15,727 nt of DNA from an uncultured Peptostreptococcaceae bacterium (GTDB lineage Bacteria > Bacillota > Clostridia > Peptostreptococcales > Anaerovoracaceae), in the NCBI GenBank assembly GCA_905236895.1, contig CAJOQI010000097.1:1-15727 (forward strand). Direction: 5' to 3'. Positions 7,398 through 14,617 of this stretch are shown here, piece after piece; the first letter of the stretch is position 1; each line of letters opens with the position of its first letter. The position numbers were made by a program, and so were the translations under genes. The notes under the pieces were generated by a model. The model worked only from the letters and a program-made list of their open reading frames with translations, was not told the origin of the DNA and did not search any database.

Positions 7398-7787
7398 TTA
7401 TTTACCTAAATCGACTTTTATCTGGGTGGTGGAAATCTCAGGAGTCCGTGAAAGATATACAACCTCGCATTTATCCTTAAGAAAATCAAACTTTCCTTCC
7501 CAGTCGTCACCCATGACAAAGACATCTACCATGAATGTATCAACATCTCTGCTCTTCTGTTCCCAGCTTTCTTCGGGAATTACCAGATCCACATAACGAA
7601 TAGCTTCTACCATTCTCTTCCTGTCCTCATAGGTAAAATAGCTTTCCTTATGCTTTTCCTTCAAATTGAACTCATCTGTGGAGAGGGCCACAATAAGATA
7701 GTCTCCCAATGCCTTGGCTCTCCTTAGGAGTTCAATATGACCATAGTGGAGCAGATCGTATGTGCCGTATGTTATTACTCGCTTCAT
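7398..7787 (-). CDS. tagD: Glycerol-3-phosphate cytidylyltransferase
   Basis: The 129-residue protein has the normal length and motifs of TagD/GCT: ITYGTYDLLHYGH (5-17) with the nucleotide-binding HxGH, followed by ALSTDEFN (34-41), YEDRKRMV (53-60), and the C-terminal signature RTPEISTTQIK (114-124), a variant of RTxGISTT. It joins CTP and sn-glycerol 3-phosphate into CDP-glycerol in the cytoplasm, the donor for the three CDP-glycerol transferase-family proteins encoded in this window. It is the first gene after a promoter at 7828-7856, with AAGGA 6 nt before the ATG, so donor synthesis and the heptose pathway share a transcript. A FAD-synthetase or ethanolamine-phosphate cytidylyltransferase role is much less likely given length and context. 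Confidence 0.93.
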   Translation of the reverse strand: MKRVITYGTYDLLHYGHIELLRRAKALGDYLIVALSTDEFNLKEKHKESYFTYEDRKRMVEAIRYVDLVIPEESWEQKSRDVDTFMVDVFVMGDDWEGKFDFLKDKCEVVYLSRTPEISTTQIKVDLGK

Positions 7788-7827
7788 ACTATTGTTTCCT
7801 TATATATCTTAGTCTAAACCACTATAT

Positions 7828-7856
7828 ATTATATATCGCTTTAAGCCATAACACAA
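7828..7856 (-). promoter_or_regulatory. Internal SigA-type promoter driving tagD-hddA-gmhA and the genes after them
   Basis: On the minus strand a -35 of TTGTGT (7851-7856, 3 of 6) and a perfect -10 TATAAT (7828-7833) are separated by exactly 17 nt. It sits in the 90-bp gap between the 703-residue transferase gene and tagD, the largest gap inside the cluster. No hairpin with a U-tract precedes it, so it adds to readthrough rather than replacing it. Confidence 0.6.
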
Positions 7857-7877
7857 TATAGGTTTAATTGGGAAGGA

Positions 7878-9989
7878 TTATATGATTCCATCCTCCCTCA
7901 ATTTCTCCACGATTCTGTCGGAATTGCAATTATCGTGGAAAGTAACTATTTCTTCGTATTTCTTAATATATTCCGGAAGCTGCCCTTCCTCATAATTGCG
8001 CTTTATCACCTGGGTAAGATTCCGATCGTCATAGCAAATATCACCAAAAGCATTCTCGTCATTTAAGAGAAGGAAAGCCGCCGTACCATAATTGGCCATG
8101 CATTTTTCCTTCTCTTCCCAATAGAAGATAATATTGGTTCCCCTATAAAACGCATCATAGGATATGGAAGAATAGTCCGTTATCAATAAGCGGCATTCTC
8201 TTAAAATCTCGTCATTGGTCTTCCCTTCAACCAAATACTCGTCCAGGTCCGTGTAATTCTCCACCATCGCCTGACGCATTAAAGGATGGGGCAGGATTAT
8301 CAGTTTATCCTTAAGTTCCTCCGGAACCTTATCCGCTATCTTTTTGATCATCTTATAATATCCCGTTTCGGAGAAGTTCATTCTGGCCTGGTTGGCCTCC
8401 CACCTTCTCCAGGTTGGCATTATGACAATCTTATCCGCATCATCATATCTATAGCTTCTATCAAACTTGGCCAAACCGGTAATATAGAGATTCTTCTTTT
8501 TGAATCCACCCAAGTCGATAAAATGTTGGGCCTCCTTCTCCGAAGATACAACCACCCTATGCTTCTTTATGCCGGACTGAAGGAACCCGCTTCTAAGATC
8601 CGCACTGAGGGATACCATATACATTACTCCGTGCTGCAAGAAAACAAAAGAAATATCATGGTCGTTTATCTTATCGGCTATTTTTTTATTTGCAGCTCTA
8701 AGTTGAATGGCGTGGCCTATGGTCTCCGTTCCAACAAAGGTTTTGCAGGCGAAGAATCTTTTAATATGCTCATAGCTATGCTTGTAGATAAGATTGGCCT
8801 TATACTTTTCAGGCATATTATCTCTGGCAGGATGATCCTTCTCCAGAATATAGAATACATTCTTATATCCCAGGTCTATTAACTTCTCATAGAGAACAGA
8901 TGCGCTCTCCTCATAGCCAGCACATTCCTTTTCATACATGAGAACAAAATTGCTGTCCATGGTCTTGGCTTCTTTATAGGCCTTATCAACCAAATCCTTT
9001 ACCTCATCCCTATCGAAATAATTCTCTTCTCTCACCGTAAGATACATGGTGTTCTTTAGGGTTTGTCTGAAATAATAGGACATGCCATCCCTATTGAATA
9101 TTCTGCTATTTCTATTCTTACCTGTTTTATAGTCCAATACCGTATAAATTATTCTTCCCGCTGATTCCCTTCCTTCGTAGGAGGTAACCAGCTTATTCTG
9201 AATATCAAGGGAAAGAATATCATCGGAAGGTATCCCGATTTTGTATCTGTTTAGACTATATCCCTTTATAATAGGTATTCCATTTTTCCAAGCAAAATCA
9301 AGCTGTGCCCTTTTTCCCTCGGAATAGAAAAGCTCTATCTTATCCCTGTCAAATCTGGCGCCATTGCTGTTCAGCAATTTGGTCAATACCCATCCCTTGA
9401 CAGTGAGGAAGCCGTCCTTTTCCTCTATTGTCTTTGTTATATTAATAATTACGGGAGCATTGATGTTTTCGGAAACCACAAGGTCGATACCGTTACAATC
9501 TCCCTGGGTCATCTTAAGAGCATGGTCTTTGTCCAAAAGTATGGACTTACCCGTTCTGCTTCTTCCTTTGTTGCCGTCTCTTCTATCAAAGAAGATTTCC
9601 CCTCTCCCCAATTCTCCCAGGTCGATTGAAATCTCCTGCTTGGGAGCCAGTCCGCTCAAATCGATGGCTTCATCGGGGACTGTTATGATAGCCCTATTGA
9701 TTCTTCTTCCACCAAAAAAGGGGATCCCCTTTGGATACTTAAACCTTACTGCCTCTTTGACCCTTTTATCTCCAAAGATAAGATCATATTGGCCTAAACC
9801 AAAGGATGGATTACCCTCTCCCACTCCATGGAATTCAGTGAAGCATAATAAGTCAATTTCAACTCCTCCACTCTTCCTTGAAGCATTTCTTTTTATCCCT
9901 GCTAAAGATAACTTCGGTGTATTGGTATCTACACCGAAGCTTTCTTTACTTTCTATTAAACTTTCCACTTTAAGTTTTTTTTCTTCCAT
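7878..9989 (-). CDS. CDP-glycerol:glycerophosphate glycerophosphotransferase family protein (TagF-like) with beta-rich N-terminal region
   Basis: The 703-residue protein has a GT-B CDP-glycerol transferase domain at about 330-695. It is marked by TETIG (421-425), LQHGV (451-455), TGLAKFD (504-510), MPTWRRW (524-530), LPHP (566-569) and ITDYSS (603-608). The two histidines and these loops correspond to catalytic and phosphate-binding positions known in TagF. The first 320 residues show no signal peptide or membrane span and contain strand-rich segments (190-320) resembling the middle region of the 892-residue fusion. The likely role is adding or polymerising glycerol phosphate at the inner membrane face. 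Its QHG motif differs from the WHGTP of the TagB-like protein, so acceptor or donor may differ. Codons 3-5 contain a run of eight A. The ATG at 9987-9989 lies 9 nt after the L,D-transpeptidase stop, with only a weak ribosome site. Family sure; exact reaction not. Confidence 0.86.
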   Translation of the reverse strand: MEEKKLKVESLIESKESFGVDTNTPKLSLAGIKRNASRKSGGVEIDLLCFTEFHGVGEGNPSFGLGQYDLIFGDKRVKEAVRFKYPKGIPFFGGRRINRAIITVPDEAIDLSGLAPKQEISIDLGELGRGEIFFDRRDGNKGRSRTGKSILLDKDHALKMTQGDCNGIDLVVSENINAPVIINITKTIEEKDGFLTVKGWVLTKLLNSNGARFDRDKIELFYSEGKRAQLDFAWKNGIPIIKGYSLNRYKIGIPSDDILSLDIQNKLVTSYEGRESAGRIIYTVLDYKTGKNRNSRIFNRDGMSYYFRQTLKNTMYLTVREENYFDRDEVKDLVDKAYKEAKTMDSNFVLMYEKECAGYEESASVLYEKLIDLGYKNVFYILEKDHPARDNMPEKYKANLIYKHSYEHIKRFFACKTFVGTETIGHAIQLRAANKKIADKINDHDISFVFLQHGVMYMVSLSADLRSGFLQSGIKKHRVVVSSEKEAQHFIDLGGFKKKNLYITGLAKFDRSYRYDDADKIVIMPTWRRWEANQARMNFSETGYYKMIKKIADKVPEELKDKLIILPHPLMRQAMVENYTDLDEYLVEGKTNDEILRECRLLITDYSSISYDAFYRGTNIIFYWEEKEKCMANYGTAAFLLLNDENAFGDICYDDRNLTQVIKRNYEEGQLPEYIKKYEEIVTFHDNCNSDRIVEKLREDGII

Positions 9990-9998
9990 CCCAACTAA

Positions 9999-11594
9999 CT
10001 AATTCCTAATGTATATGGGAGTTCCGTACCCGGCGCTATTGTAAATAATCTGAACCGCCGCATAGGGTGTATTGATGCAACCGTGGGAACCGCTGTTAAC
10101 ATACACGTTTCCGCCAAATATGGTTCTAAAGGAACTGTGGACACCATAGTATCCGCTGCTTTCTATTCCCATCCAATAGTTTACCGTTGTATCCCAGGTG
10201 GGTCCTGATAGTCTGACATTTGTTCCCTTTGTTTTTATGCTGAAATTGCCCCTGGGTGTATCATAGGATCCCCTCATGCCCGTAACCACCGGTGTGGATA
10301 CTCTGAGGGCTCCTCCCTCGTAATACCAAAGGTGCTGTTCGGATATGGAAATAACCATATGTTTATAGCTGCCGTATGCGCCATAACCCTTATAGCAGTT
10401 CTGAACCACTCCATTGTCCACATAGTAATATGTTGAGCCGGTGCTGACCAGGCCTGAATAGCCATCCATCTTTCCTTCGCTAACATAATAATGATTGTTC
10501 TCTGTGGAATCGGGATAGATGGATTTAACGATTCCATTGAATTTATCCAATCTTCCCTTGCTTACGTAATAATAGGATCCATTGGATGAATGGTTTTTCT
10601 GAATGCTCTTTACAAGACCTGTGGACTTTTCGAAAATACCGTTCTTCACATAGAACCAGTCCCCTTGAGATTGGTGTCCGCTCTGAACGCATTTAACAAG
10701 TCCCGTGGATTTTTTGGACAGGTCCAGAACCCCGTTCTTAACATAGAACCACAGTCCCTCGGACTCATGTCCCGTCTGAACATTCTTTACCATGCCCGTT
10801 GCGCTATCCGAATAATCAAAGGCGCCATTCTTAACATAATACCAATTGCCCTTGGACTGGTGGCCATCCTGAGCGCATTTTACCAAGCCGGTTGAATTGT
10901 TCTCCGGCTCGAATTTTCCGTTCTTAACATAGAACCATTTACCCTTGGACTGGTGACCCTCTTGGATGCACTTAACCATACCCGTAACATTTCTGCCGGA
11001 ATCAAAAACTCCGTTTCTCACATAATACCATTTGCCCTTGGACTGATGACCGTCCTGAATGCATTTAACCATTCCCGTGGCTTTTTCGGAGGTATTAAGT
11101 TTGCCATTTATTACATAGAACCATTTCCCCTTATAGTCGCTGGCAGGCTGAATACATTTAACAAGGCCGCTTTCTTCGCTTAAATCGCCCTTCTTAACAT
11201 AATACCAACTGCCGTTAAACTTGCTATTAGGCTGAACGCATTTAACCAGGCCGCTCTTTCTGGCATAAATACCATTCTCAACATAATGCCAGGTTTCGCT
11301 CTCCGGATAGTAAACCAGTCCGGTGACTTTGCTGAATGCACCCTTCTCCACAAAATACAAGGTGCCGGCATGTCTCACAAGTCCCGTGAAGGATTTGTTT
11401 TCCTCGCCATTTTCATAGAGGATGAGTTCCCCCTCTTCATTGTTCTTAAGTTCCTTATTGCTTTCTTCGGCGTGAGCGATTTCAACCCTAGCCGTTAGAC
11501 ATGCTCCGATATTTACGAGCATCAAAAACAACATCAGAATCAATACTACATAGATGGTTCGTTTGATACGTAAGAAACAAAGCTTTTCCCCCAT
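9999..11594 (-). CDS. Secreted L,D-transpeptidase (YkuD) with about 12 wall-binding-type repeats
   Basis: The 531-residue protein has a basic N-terminus (RIKR, 9-12), a hydrophobic segment at about 13-36 and a signal-peptidase-like AHA at 40-42. A tail of repeats at about 71-393 follows, then a YkuD catalytic domain at about 412-531. The active site is complete: H486, then S503-H504-G505-C506-I507-N508, matching HX(14-17)[S/T]HGC. YkuD enzymes cross-link or attach groups to peptidoglycan through a cysteine acyl-enzyme outside the membrane. The repeats (GLVK.., ..WYYVKNG) resemble choline-binding-like wall-anchoring repeats; their ligand is unknown. The ATG shares one base with the stop codon of the exporter ATPase (TAATG), which suggests coupled translation. 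An L,D-transpeptidase inside a teichoic acid export operon is unusual, and a job in placing the exported polymer or strengthening the receiving wall is inference. Confidence 0.9.
   Translation of the reverse strand: MGEKLCFLRIKRTIYVVLILMLFLMLVNIGACLTARVEIAHAEESNKELKNNEEGELILYENGEENKSFTGLVRHAGTLYFVEKGAFSKVTGLVYYPESETWHYVENGIYARKSGLVKCVQPNSKFNGSWYYVKKGDLSEESGLVKCIQPASDYKGKWFYVINGKLNTSEKATGMVKCIQDGHQSKGKWYYVRNGVFDSGRNVTGMVKCIQEGHQSKGKWFYVKNGKFEPENNSTGLVKCAQDGHQSKGNWYYVKNGAFDYSDSATGMVKNVQTGHESEGLWFYVKNGVLDLSKKSTGLVKCVQSGHQSQGDWFYVKNGIFEKSTGLVKSIQKNHSSNGSYYYVSKGRLDKFNGIVKSIYPDSTENNHYYVSEGKMDGYSGLVSTGSTYYYVDNGVVQNCYKGYGAYGSYKHMVISISEQHLWYYEGGALRVSTPVVTGMRGSYDTPRGNFSIKTKGTNVRLSGPTWDTTVNYWMGIESSGYYGVHSSFRTIFGGNVYVNSGSHGCINTPYAAVQIIYNSAGYGTPIYIRN
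10416..11384 (-). repeat. Tandem coding repeats (about 12 units) in the L,D-transpeptidase
   Basis: Residues 71-393 of the transpeptidase are built from units starting G(L/M/I)V and ending YVxxG. The central units are about 31 residues (about 93 bp) long and well conserved at DNA level between roughly 10614 and 11075, with GHQSKG and WYYVKNG recurring. Outer units are shorter and more diverged. Six units carry a cysteine (GLVKC/GMVKC; residues 119, 147, 178, 209, 240, 302). The pattern suggests growth by unit duplication and possible copy-number differences between strains. Confidence 0.88.
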
Positions 11595-12397
11595 TATTTT
11601 TTCCTCGCCTTGGTTTTGGCCTTTGTGATTTCATCGTAGTAGGCTATGGCCTCCCCGATGGGACCATCAAAGACACTCTTGCCATCTTTCATAACTATTC
11701 CCCTCCGGCAAAAATCCTTTGCCATACTGGTGGAATGAGTTACGAAAAGAAAAGTTACTCTTTCGTCCAACAATTCTTGTATTTTATCTGTACATTTTGC
11801 TCTGAAAACACTGTCTCCTACGCTGAGCGCCTCGTCTACAATGAGTATTTCAGGCATAATGTTAACATTTATGGCAAATCCCAGTCTGGCCTTCATTCCG
11901 CTGGAATAGGTTCTGACCGGTTGGTCCATATACTCTCCTATGTCTGCAAAGTCAACTATTGCAGGCTCAAGATTCTCTATTTCTTCTCTGTCAAGGCCCA
12001 TGATTTGGCCCTTGAGATAAATATTTCCCCGGCCTGAAAGTTCAGAATCGAAACCGGCGGTAAGTTCCAGCAATGCGCTAACCCTTCCGTTTACGATTAT
12101 CTCTCCTTCCGTGGGAAAAGAAACCCCCGTTACCATCTTCAGCAAAGTGGATTTTCCCGCACCGTTCTGGCCCAGAAAAGCAACCGCTTCTCCCTTCCTG
12201 ATTTGGAAGTTTAAGTGGTCGATAGCTATTTTGTCCTTATAGTCAACATTCTTGGAAAAAACATGGACAAGCCTATGCTTATCGCTTTTGAAAAGCTTGT
12301 ATTTTTTGACTACATCCTTGAACTCTATAACTACTTCTTCATTATAAGTTTTATCTTCTACAATGTCCATAAGCCCTCTGAAATTATCATAATACAT
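11594..12397 (-). CDS. Teichoic acid/polysaccharide ABC exporter, ATP-binding protein (TagH/RfbB-like)
   Basis: The 267-residue ATPase has Walker A GQNGAGKST (76-84), the TagH/Wzt-type segment ALLELTAGFDSELSGRGN (108-125), signature YSSGM (164-168), Walker B ILIVDEA (184-190) and the switch histidine in VTHS (219-222). It energises export of lipid-linked polymer through the permease encoded just before it. It ends soon after the nucleotide-binding domain, so it lacks the long C-terminal extension of Bacillus TagH (about 527 residues) and any Wzt-type carbohydrate-binding domain. The start is uncertain. The ATG at 12397 overlaps the permease stop by 11 nt but has a poor ribosome site. An ATG at 12368-12370 (MDIVEDKT) has AGAGGG close upstream and would give 258 residues. 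The family and exporter role are sure. Confidence 0.92.
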   Translation of the reverse strand: MYYDNFRGLMDIVEDKTYNEEVVIEFKDVVKKYKLFKSDKHRLVHVFSKNVDYKDKIAIDHLNFQIRKGEAVAFLGQNGAGKSTLLKMVTGVSFPTEGEIIVNGRVSALLELTAGFDSELSGRGNIYLKGQIMGLDREEIENLEPAIVDFADIGEYMDQPVRTYSSGMKARLGFAINVNIMPEILIVDEALSVGDSVFRAKCTDKIQELLDERVTFLFVTHSTSMAKDFCRRGIVMKDGKSVFDGPIGEAIAYYDEITKAKTKARKK

Positions 12398-13193
12398 CCG
12401 GGATGTCTTTTCTCAGCTTTTTATATGCCCAGATTGCAGCAAGAAACATAACCAGGGTTACAGCGAAAAATCCTGCCATATCGGAAGAACTTTCCCAGAA
12501 CCACTTCTTATAGATCATGGATTCCCTATATCCGCTGGCCAAATACGTAACCGGGTTAAACTTAAACAGTATTCTTATCCATCTGTGGTTGATGGTTCTT
12601 GGATCGTAGAGAATTCCCGAAAGCCAGAAAACAGCCGTAATCATGGATTTAACCAGATTGAGGAAGTCCTTGCTCAAAGCGGAAATCATGCCTGCAAACA
12701 TGGCCCAGCAGGTAAAGAAGAAAAACATGCAGGCCATATAATAAATCAGCTGGATATAATAGATATGGGGCATATATCCGTTCAGCATAAATACCCCTAT
12801 TATTATGGCCAGCAATCCAATATTAACCGTAATGCTGGATATGCTTACGAAGGTTGGTATGGTGGAAACCGGGAATTTCATCTTTGTTACCAGATGGCTA
12901 TAGGTCCTTAAGCAATTGGCTCCACCGGTTATCATTTCGCTCATATAAAACCATGGACAGATACCGGCGCAGAGCCAGAGAAAGAAAGGATAACCGTCGA
13001 TATCCTTACCGTGTCTAAGGCCAATATCAAAGGCAAACCAATAAACGAATATGGTTACCGCAGGCTTAATAATAGCCCACGCCCATCCAAGGGCAGCGCC
13101 TCTATAAGTCTTTTCTATATCCGACTTGGCCAGCTTAAGCAGCTGGTTCTTGTAGGTTATATGTTCGCTGATTATTTCTTTCAAAGTTCCCAA
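12387..13193 (-). CDS. Teichoic acid/polysaccharide ABC exporter, permease (TagG-like, ABC-2 family)
   Basis: The 268-residue membrane protein has a cytoplasmic amphipathic N-terminus (LLKLAKSDIEKTYRGAALGWAW, the usual TagG/Wzm opening) and about six membrane spans near 36-58, 67-88, 116-138, 147-170, 183-198 and 238-257. It forms the channel that flips the finished lipid-linked polymer with its ATPase partner. The start appears to be TTG at 13191-13193. A GGGG tract lies 8 nt upstream, and no in-frame ATG precedes the first conserved segment. It follows the TagB-like gene after 13 nt and its last 11 nt overlap the ATPase gene, which fits a single exporter unit. Confidence 0.9.
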   Translation of the reverse strand: MGTLKEIISEHITYKNQLLKLAKSDIEKTYRGAALGWAWAIIKPAVTIFVYWFAFDIGLRHGKDIDGYPFFLWLCAGICPWFYMSEMITGGANCLRTYSHLVTKMKFPVSTIPTFVSISSITVNIGLLAIIIGVFMLNGYMPHIYYIQLIYYMACMFFFFTCWAMFAGMISALSKDFLNLVKSMITAVFWLSGILYDPRTINHRWIRILFKFNPVTYLASGYRESMIYKKWFWESSSDMAGFFAVTLVMFLAAIWAYKKLRKDIPDVL

Positions 13194-13206
13194 TTCTTTT
13201 TCCCCA

Positions 13207-14457
13207 TTATTCCTTAACGAAAACTCTCTTAACTACTCTCTCAGTAGCCTTTCCGTCGTCCAAATAATTAAACTTCGCATTAAAACTATTATACACTTCA
13301 TTAGGCTTCCAGTCACCAAGCAATTCTATTTCTTTTAAGAGGTCCTCTTCTCTTCGCAAAACCTTGCCCGGAAGCTCACTTAAATCCAGATAGAAGCCTC
13401 TTAGCTTATCCTCATACTCCTCCTTATCGTACATGAAGAAGAGTATTGGCCTTCTAAGATTGGCAAAGTCAAAGAAGGTACTGGAATAATCCGTAATCAA
13501 AAGATCGCTAACCAGATACAAATCGTTGATATCGTCATAATCGGATACATCCAAGATGAACCCCTCGTATTTCTCGAAGTCAAAACTATTGGCCACCAGA
13601 TAATGGGTTCTGAAAAGAATAACCCACTCCTCCTCCAATTCCTTCTGAAGTTTGTCAAAGTCTATTCCTATGCTATAGACATAGCCCTTTCCCTTGTCGA
13701 ATTGATTGTCCCTCCAGGTGGGAGTATATAGCAGAACTTTTTTGTCTCCCTTAAGACTCAGCTTCTCCTTTAAGGCCCCTACCTCTTCCTGGGTATAATT
13801 GGCCAATCTGTCGTTTCTGGGATAACCCTCTTCTATTATTTCAACCTTTTCCCCAAACTCCTTGAGATTCCACGCTGAGGCAAAGGCCTCTGTGGCCCAT
13901 CTTGAGGGAGAAATCATATACTTAAACCTTAAAGCATCCTTGCGATACTTATCGTAGATTTCCTCTATTTCATTCATGGCATTATCGCTTTGCTTCAGAT
14001 CATAGCCAAGTTTTTTTAGGGGCGTACCGTGCCAGCATTGCACATAAACCTGATCATCCCTTGGAACAAAGTGATCCAGCATCCTGTAATTGGTAATCCA
14101 AAACTTGGATTTACCTATTGCCTCGTTCTCCTCTTTGGAACCGGTTTTTATGACTTCAGTATTGGGATTGCCCTTTAGATACATGTATTTTTCGGGATTG
14201 TTAAAAGCCCAATAGAAACGATAATCGGAAAAATCCTGATTCCCCACCAGATATTCGTAGATGGCTTTGGGGGAATCCGCATAGTTTCTTCCTGCAAAAG
14301 ACGTAAAGAAAACGGATTTCTCATCCGTCGCGATTCCTTTGTTGTTAAGGTCATATCTGGTTTTGTTGACTTCACTTCGGATTTTTCGGCCCACCCGTCT
14401 GAAAAGAGGACTGCGTCTGGCCAACCCCCGAAGAAATCCCATGATACTATTGCCCAT
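13207..14457 (-). CDS. CDP-glycerol glycerophosphotransferase (TagB-like)
   Basis: The protein has 416 residues from the ATG at 14455-14457. The frame is open further, to a TTG at 14523, but that TTG is the -35 element of a good promoter and the extra 22 codons cover the promoter, so they are probably not translated. GGAAGG lies 14 nt before this ATG; a second ATG five codons later is possible. The protein has the classical CDP-glycerol transferase motifs: QCWHGTPLK (140-148), TPTWR (245-249), FRTHY (282-286), TDYSS (322-326) and RGFYLD (353-358). Members transfer glycerol phosphate from CDP-glycerol to a lipid-linked acceptor at the inner membrane face. With TagGH directly downstream, a TagB-like priming role is likely, though short TagF-type chain extenders share these motifs. 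A basic patch near the start (FLRGLARRSPLFRRVGRKIR) may bind membrane. Confidence 0.87.
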   Translation of the reverse strand: MGNSIMGFLRGLARRSPLFRRVGRKIRSEVNKTRYDLNNKGIATDEKSVFFTSFAGRNYADSPKAIYEYLVGNQDFSDYRFYWAFNNPEKYMYLKGNPNTEVIKTGSKEENEAIGKSKFWITNYRMLDHFVPRDDQVYVQCWHGTPLKKLGYDLKQSDNAMNEIEEIYDKYRKDALRFKYMISPSRWATEAFASAWNLKEFGEKVEIIEEGYPRNDRLANYTQEEVGALKEKLSLKGDKKVLLYTPTWRDNQFDKGKGYVYSIGIDFDKLQKELEEEWVILFRTHYLVANSFDFEKYEGFILDVSDYDDINDLYLVSDLLITDYSSTFFDFANLRRPILFFMYDKEEYEDKLRGFYLDLSELPGKVLRREEDLLKEIELLGDWKPNEVYNSFNAKFNYLDDGKATERVVKRVFVKE

Positions 14458-14494
14458 TGAATACGTATCAACCTTCCAAATAACTATATATTGT

Positions 14495-14523
14495 ATTGTA
14501 CCATTTTTACCCTCTCCGTTCAA
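14495..14523 (-). promoter_or_regulatory. Extended -10 SigA-type promoter for the leftward teichoic acid cluster
   Basis: Minus strand: -35 TTGAAC (14518-14523), 17-nt spacer, -10 TACAAT (14495-14500) preceded by TG one base upstream, the extended -10 motif. The predicted start is near 14488, giving a leader of about 30 nt before the ATG at 14457. It lies inside the longest open frame of the TagB-like gene, which argues for the shorter protein. Confidence 0.7.
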
Positions 14524-14545
14524 GAATTCCGAATACCCCTCAATC

Positions 14546-14574
14546 TTGCATATTTACGGCGGATATGCTACTAT
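14546..14574 (+). promoter_or_regulatory. Divergent extended -10 promoter for the secreted glucosaminidase
   Basis: Plus strand: -35 TTGCAT (14546-14551, weak), 17-nt spacer, -10 TACTAT (14569-14574) with TG at 14566-14567 forming an extended -10. The two divergent -35 elements are 22 bp apart and each lies in an arm of a CAAGA/TCTTG dyad, so one regulator could in principle touch both. Confidence 0.5.
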
Positions 14575-14598
14575 TAACCAAACCTTTGGGGATTTTTT

Positions 14599-14605
14599 AA
14601 GGGGG
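14599..14605 (+). promoter_or_regulatory. Ribosome binding site that leaves two possible starts
   Basis: AAGGGGG lies 6 nt before a TTG (14612-14614) and 12 nt before an in-frame ATG (14618-14620). Spacing favours TTG and codon type favours ATG. The choice changes the signal peptide by only two residues (M-G). Confidence 0.6.
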
Positions 14606-14617
14606 TATATATTGGGG

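Noticed and set aside
8286..8882. A 198-codon open frame on the plus strand (and a 212-codon one at 9364-10002)
   Set aside because: Both lie opposite the 703-residue transferase, whose motifs are complete throughout. Neither has recognisable domains or a good ribosome site, so they are antisense shadows.
10416..11384. Regular DNA repeats that could suggest a CRISPR array
   Set aside because: The repeats are about 93 bp, in frame, and encode a continuous aromatic repeat protein, without unique spacers.
11489..11504. Possible lipoprotein box (IGAC, Cys32) in the transpeptidase N-terminus
   Set aside because: An Asn lies at -4 and Gly at -2, a poor fit to the lipobox, and a better signal-peptidase I site (AHA at 40-42) follows.
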